A DNA stretch of 64,000 bases, from assembly GCA_963853835.1 (NCBI GenBank), contig OY970820.1:76380909-76444908 (forward strand), in the 5' to 3' direction. Every line of letters begins with the position of its first letter. Position 1 is the first letter of the stretch. Origin of the DNA: Calendula officinalis. Its lineage: Eukaryota; Streptophyta; Magnoliopsida; Asterales; Asteraceae. The position numbers were made by a program, and so were the translations under genes. The notes beneath the pieces are model-generated. The model searched no databases and had not been told where the DNA came from. It was given only the letters and a program-made list of their open reading frames with translations. Positions 59,442 to 64,000 of the stretch are shown here, in pieces.

Positions 59442-61199
59442 ATGGGGAAGTGCTATCCAGCTGTTAGTGAAGAGTACCTTAAGGCTGTTGATAAGGCCAA
59501 GAGAAAGCTCAGAGGATTTATCGCTGACAAGAAATGCGCTCCATTGATGCTCCGTCTCGCGTAAGATTTTGTTACTTACTTTTATGGCTCTGGATCATGT
59601 TTATGTAGGTTTTCTGCAGGTTTACTTGTAGATCACAGATTTTCAGATGATTGTGAAATTGATTTTCTGATCAATTTTGTTATTTCTCTAGATCTTGCTT
59701 GCATGTCTGTGGACTGTGATAGTAATCTAGAAATCTTGTTGAAAGCAATCATTTCACTTAAGTCATGGCTAATTCCAAATTGGACTAATAACCAAACAAA
59801 TTAAGCTCTATCTGCGACCCCTTAATTCCGAATTATATCTAGGCTACAACTGTTTGTTAGAGTACCTGACTATATGAACATGTTTGTTAATGATACCCAA
59901 CCTTATGAACATGTACTGAATTATTTCCCCCTTTTTGTTTTCCATGTTTGATTACAGGTGGCACTCTGCTGGTACCTATGATGTGAAAACAAAAACTGGA
60001 GGTCCTTTCGGTACCATGAGGCATAAGGTAGAGCTAGGCCATGGTGCCAACAACGGTCTTGACATTGCTGTGAGACTATTGGAGCCACTTAAGGAACAGT
60101 TTCCCATCATCTCATATGGTGACTTCTATCAGGTAATTTATATATTTCCATCAAAATTTTAAAATTCTTGGTTCACTGCTGATTTTGCTTAACTTTTTTG
60201 ATTTAGTTGGCTGGTGTTGTTGCTGTTGAAGTTACTGGAGGACCAGATGTTCCTTTCCACCCAGGAAGAGTGGTTAGCATTGTTACTTGTTTCTTTTACA
60301 AGTTTCAGATGTTTGATTTTGTTGACTCAATCTTTATAAATATTTACATTGCATCAGGACAAAGATGAGCCCCCAGTTGAAGGTCGTCTTCCTGATGCCA
60401 CCAAAGGTTAGTGAGCTTTTGAAATTCATGAGATGTATTCATTTGATATTACGACTTATGACCATTGGTAATTAAATTATGTTTGATTGTGTGTATGTAT
60501 TGCAGGAAATGACCATTTGAGGGAGGTGTTTGTTAAAACCATGGGTCTTGCTGACATCGACATTGTTACTCTATCTGGTGGCCATACTCTGGTTGGTGTC
60601 ACTTGAATCATTTTTCAAACATTTGCATTGTAATGTGGGTTTTTTAAACTGTTTTTTTATTATTATTATTTTTTTTTTTATGTATGTATAGGGAGCTGCC
60701 CACAAGGAACGATCTGGGTTTGAAGGCCCATGGACTCCCAACCCTCATATCTTTGACAACAGCTACTTCACGTAAGATTAAGAATTATTATATTTTTAAT
60801 GTAATATGTATACGATTGTTTAGTGAGTAATTAATTGTTGATTTGAACAGAGAGCTTCTTGCTGGTGAGAAAGAGGGACTTTTGAAGCTGCCTACTGACA
60901 AAGCTCTTCTTGAAGACCCTGTATTCCGACCATTGGTTGAGAAATATGCTGCTGTCAGTATTTGTTTGTGTTTACACATTGCATTATATTTATGTGCAGA
61001 AGCTTAATTTTTATTCTTTTTGAATCAGGATGAGGATGCTTTCTTTGCTGACTATGCAGTGTCCCACATGAAACTATCCGAGTTGGGGTAAGTATAATAT
61101 ATATTTTTTAATTTCATTGAACATATGTATAATGGCATTTGTGTTTGTATTTGGGTGAATAATTTGTTGTGGAATATTTGCAGATTTGCTGAGGCATAA
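59442..61199 (+). CDS. APX: Cytosolic L-ascorbate peroxidase
   Basis: Class I haem peroxidase reducing H2O2 to water with ascorbate (ascorbate-glutathione cycle, cytosol). Nine coding exons: 59442-59560, 59958-60132, 60207-60272, 60358-60406, 60506-60591, 60692-60771, 60851-60953, 61029-61087, 61184-61199. They total 753 nt, exactly 250 aa, the usual length. Motifs: active site KCAPLMLRLAWHSAGTYD (Cys32, Arg38, Trp41, His42), proximal haem ligand in LSGGHTLGAAHKERSG (His163; Arg172 for ascorbate), FDNSYF with the conserved Trp region at GPWTPN. The C-terminus is GFAEA with no membrane or organelle tail, hence cytosolic. PGRVDKDEPPVEG has Val where Glu is common. Frame and splice sites are all intact. 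Confidence 0.96.
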
Positions 61200-62270
61200 A
61201 TGTCTGTTAAAAGGCCAAGGGAGGGGTGACCTGCACATGTTTATTTTGATTTTTAAGTGTGTACTTGTTATGTTTTCAAGGGATTAAGCTTCATTGGAAA
61301 ACCCCTGGTATTGGTATTGGTATTGGTATTTCATGCAGTTTAATGAATTTCTCTTTAGTTCCATTACTAGATTTTTGTTTGTGTAATCTCTTTCCTACTT
61401 GGTGGGACCAAAGGCTAAGTGGTTCATATGATCACTTGAGCCATTCTAGAGCCATAGTCCCATATGTGTTTGATGATGTGTGTGTTTTTGGCAAGAATGG
61501 AGGTAAGCATTCTCTTTACCCTCTACAAGTATGGCTGTTTATATTTGACCATTTATAATGAAATTGAGTATAATTGAGTCTTGTTTGTTATTGTTATCGA
61601 AACTAACATTTAGAGTGATTTATGAGTGTCAAGTATATGTAGTCGGTAGTCCAAAGGGTTGTGTCCCTCCCATGAGAAAGAAGCTCAATTTCTCTTTCCT
61701 CATTTTTTGATATTTCACTTTGAGGTTGGTACAATATCATTAGTTGTAAAGAGTCTCACTCTTGTTAGTTATTTCATGATTATAACTTGGATTGTTTGTG
61801 CCTGAGTTACGCAGTTCGGTGGTTGTTGGAAGGATTTACCCGTTTGTTTCATAGCGGGAGCTTAGGGAAGCTTAACCGCTCAGGGATTTACCTAACTTGG
61901 CTGCTATAAATATATGAAAAATGATAATGAGATTATTTATTATTAGTATTTGTTTTTTAAGACGTGAATTGGGGAAACTACCGATTTCATCATTGTCATA
62001 TGTACTTTTTGCAAGTTAGTACTAGTGTGTGGTGGTCTTTTTCCCTATAACATCGTTACTTTGCATATTTAAATATCTATTCAATTTCAAGTTATAATTC
62101 AACGTATAAGAGTTCATCAGTCATCACCACACTCGCTTGAAATGGATGTAAATTTTAAAGCCGTCAATTATAAAAGAGAAATAGTATTACTTTCTTTTAT
62201 TTAGTGGATTACACATATAATCTTGTGTGAGTATGCACATGAAGTAGACACAAATAATAGTGTGACAACC
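61200..62270. other. APX 3' region and spacer
   Basis: The 3' UTR follows TAA at 61197-61199. A short TATTGG repeat occurs at 61308-61328. The region 61640-61920 is less A/T-rich, but I recognise no gene or element. Confidence 0.45.
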
Positions 62271-64000
62271 CTCGGAAACGGGTCGTTCTCTTGACACCGA
62301 TTGTAATCGGGTACTATAAATATGATCGAATTAAGAACGTTATTATTTTATTAAACAAACACACACTTTGAAGATTTGATTTTATACATTATATAATGTA
62401 CAAATAATACATGTCGACATTTATCGAATTTAACAATTCACCGATAGGATCCAAATTTTAGTAAGTTGGTGACGTATCATAAACTTAATATGATTCAATT
62501 TAAGTATTAGTTTCATATTTTTACACGGTAATATATCTCAACCTAATCAAATTATATGAAAAATGAAATTTTAATAAGATTTGTGTAAAGCCTACAAATC
62601 AAAAGTCAAACTCTACATCTATTACACCTACTTCCTCCTTTCCCTCTTGCTGCCACGATCACCATCAAATCTCTTTTGATTTTTCCCTATCACTTTAACT
62701 TTTATATCATTTTAAAAGTACATATATTCAAAAGAAGGTCCAACATATATCGGTTTTATATGTTGGGGGAAATTAGTGACCAAGAAACCCATCATTTCCC
62801 TCATACACTTTCTTTGTCCTCTTAGACTTGAAAGTGAATTGACCTTATGTTCATTTTTCTTCTTTGTCCGTATGCACATCTCCCACCCCAAGAATTTTAA
62901 CCATTTGATGATAGTTACCCTTTCCCAAACCCTTTTTCAATTATCTATAATGTTTACTTACACTTCTTAGCCAACCACACATCTATCTATTAACCATTGT
63001 ACACTGGACCTATCTTTTATATTCAGTTCACTTTTGGGTTCTTCAGAGAAACGCCATCCCAACAACTTCCATGTCTCAAAAGAAGAACACAAAATTCGTA
63101 TGCAAGAACACACACATTTATCCACCAAAATCTTCATAACTTTTGACTCACAAGTTCAAATTAACTCATTTAAGTTGCCAAATCACCACAACAACTTCCT
63201 CTACAACATTCCACCATAAAATCACTCAAACACACACTGGAAATCAGTCGATTCTGAGCTCAAAATTCTGTCCAGAAATGGCTTTGTTCAACATCCTTGT
63301 GTAAGTCTCGATTTCTTGATTTTCTACTTCATTTCTAGCTTATATCTTCATGTATATTCATTTTCACTTCATATTAATAAGTTCCACAAGAAGAAGCATC
63401 TCATTTGGTGTCTTGGAGAAGAAGGAGAACCATCGTACTTAAGGAGATACCGACTAGGTCTATAGTGAGCATTCTCTTTCTCTTGTGAGTTATACTTCAA
63501 AAAAATTAATTCTTGTGTCTGTGCATATTAGAGTTCACATTTGATGTTAAAATTACCAAATATATACTTAATCAAACCAAAAACAATCTTTCAAACAAAA
63601 GCTACACATGAAATTTAATCTAAATGTATAAGTTTATCACAATAGTTAATAATGTATTATGAACGTAATACATGAAGAAAAGAAAAACAATATCTTAAAG
63701 AGTTATGAACATGTTGTACGTAAATGATTTCATGAGATTTAGAACTATTCCAGCATACGGTACAAGACTTATAAACAACTTATGTTTAAGGAAATTCAGT
63801 TTGAAAAAGATGACTAAATGCCTCGGTACAAGGTCTGATGCACGTCGTACAAGTTTTTAAGCTATTAGGAGTTAATGTTCATATTATATACGGAATATAG
63901 ATTTGACCATGGAAATAAATTAACAACAATTAGGTTGTACTAAATGGCTAACACTTACAGAATATCTATCCAAGCAATAATAGATGAAAATAATAATTAG
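62271..64000. other. Right-edge region, no gene supported
   Basis: TGTGACAACCCTCGGAAACGG at 62271 and TATAAATA nearby look like an LTR start, but no matching end is visible. A pyrimidine-rich leader-like stretch and an 8-codon ORF (63277-63303) followed by GTAAGT suggest a possible first exon of a gene running off the window; this is weak. Confidence 0.35.

Noticed and set aside
63277..63303. First coding exon of a gene at the right edge
   Set aside because: Only eight codons before TAA; the GTAAGT next to it is suggestive but without a second exon it cannot be supported.

Overview
This is a repeat-dense stretch of a plant nuclear genome, most likely a eudicot and probably Asteraceae. That placement is an inference. 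It rests on plant-type spliced genes (a 9-exon cytosolic ascorbate peroxidase and an APETALA2-like gene with a miR172-type site), plant TE families (Copia LTR elements primed by initiator tRNA-Met, FAR1-type Mutator, hAT, Stowaway and Helitron), and a long extra ORF in the SIRE-type Copia element of a kind I associate with composite genomes. Nothing in the window looks bacterial, organellar or like a free virus.

Left part, 1-18.8 kb. The window opens inside a minus-strand Copia element: a 23-bp minisatellite, then its leader, tRNA primer site and LTR. Next is an almost complete 11.1-kb minus-strand SIRE-type Copia element (2868-13947) with ACAAC target duplications, tRNA-Met primer site, polypurine tract, broken gag and pol, and a third ORF region of about 3.5 kb downstream of RNase H. 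MITEs follow, together with a foldback Mutator-like element bounded by a perfect 9-bp duplication (15938-17220) and a truncated relative.

Middle part, 18.8-42.4 kb, is a three-level nest. A minus-strand Copia element (about 18785-42411, 3' LTR absent) was entered in its 5' leader by a 17.5-kb FAR1/Ulp1-type Mutator element (23094-40566). A gag-only plus-strand Copia element (30921-39131, TSD GACGC) then landed inside that Mutator element's transposase gene. The Mutator right end abuts a run of about 155 bp of TA repeats. The transposase has a premature stop. The Ulp1-like gene has a stop, a frameshift and no recognisable catalytic His or Cys.

Right part, 42.4-64 kb, is the genic end. Three hAT-type elements have perfect 8-bp duplications. 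An AP2-like gene (45559-47868) lacks the middle of its second AP2 domain and carries a MITE in an intron. Two related Helitrons (48208-49588 minus, 51305-54133 plus) have 5' TC, a 3' hairpin and CTAG ends; the second carries fragments resembling sorting nexin 2 and DNA polymerase lambda. A two-exon secreted cysteine-rich defensin-like peptide lies on the minus strand (56112-56424). The complete cytosolic ascorbate peroxidase gene (59442-61199, 250 aa) has a leader intron. The last 2.8 kb holds no gene I can support.

The intact-looking host genes are AP2-like, defensin-like and APX. They are independent of each other, and most of the remaining sequence is layered mobile DNA. The least expected patterns are the TTACTACTGAT-type motif repeated across the whole SIRE-type element, the tRNA-like segment in both Helitrons, the altered AP2 gene, and the structured repeats in the gag-only retroelement.
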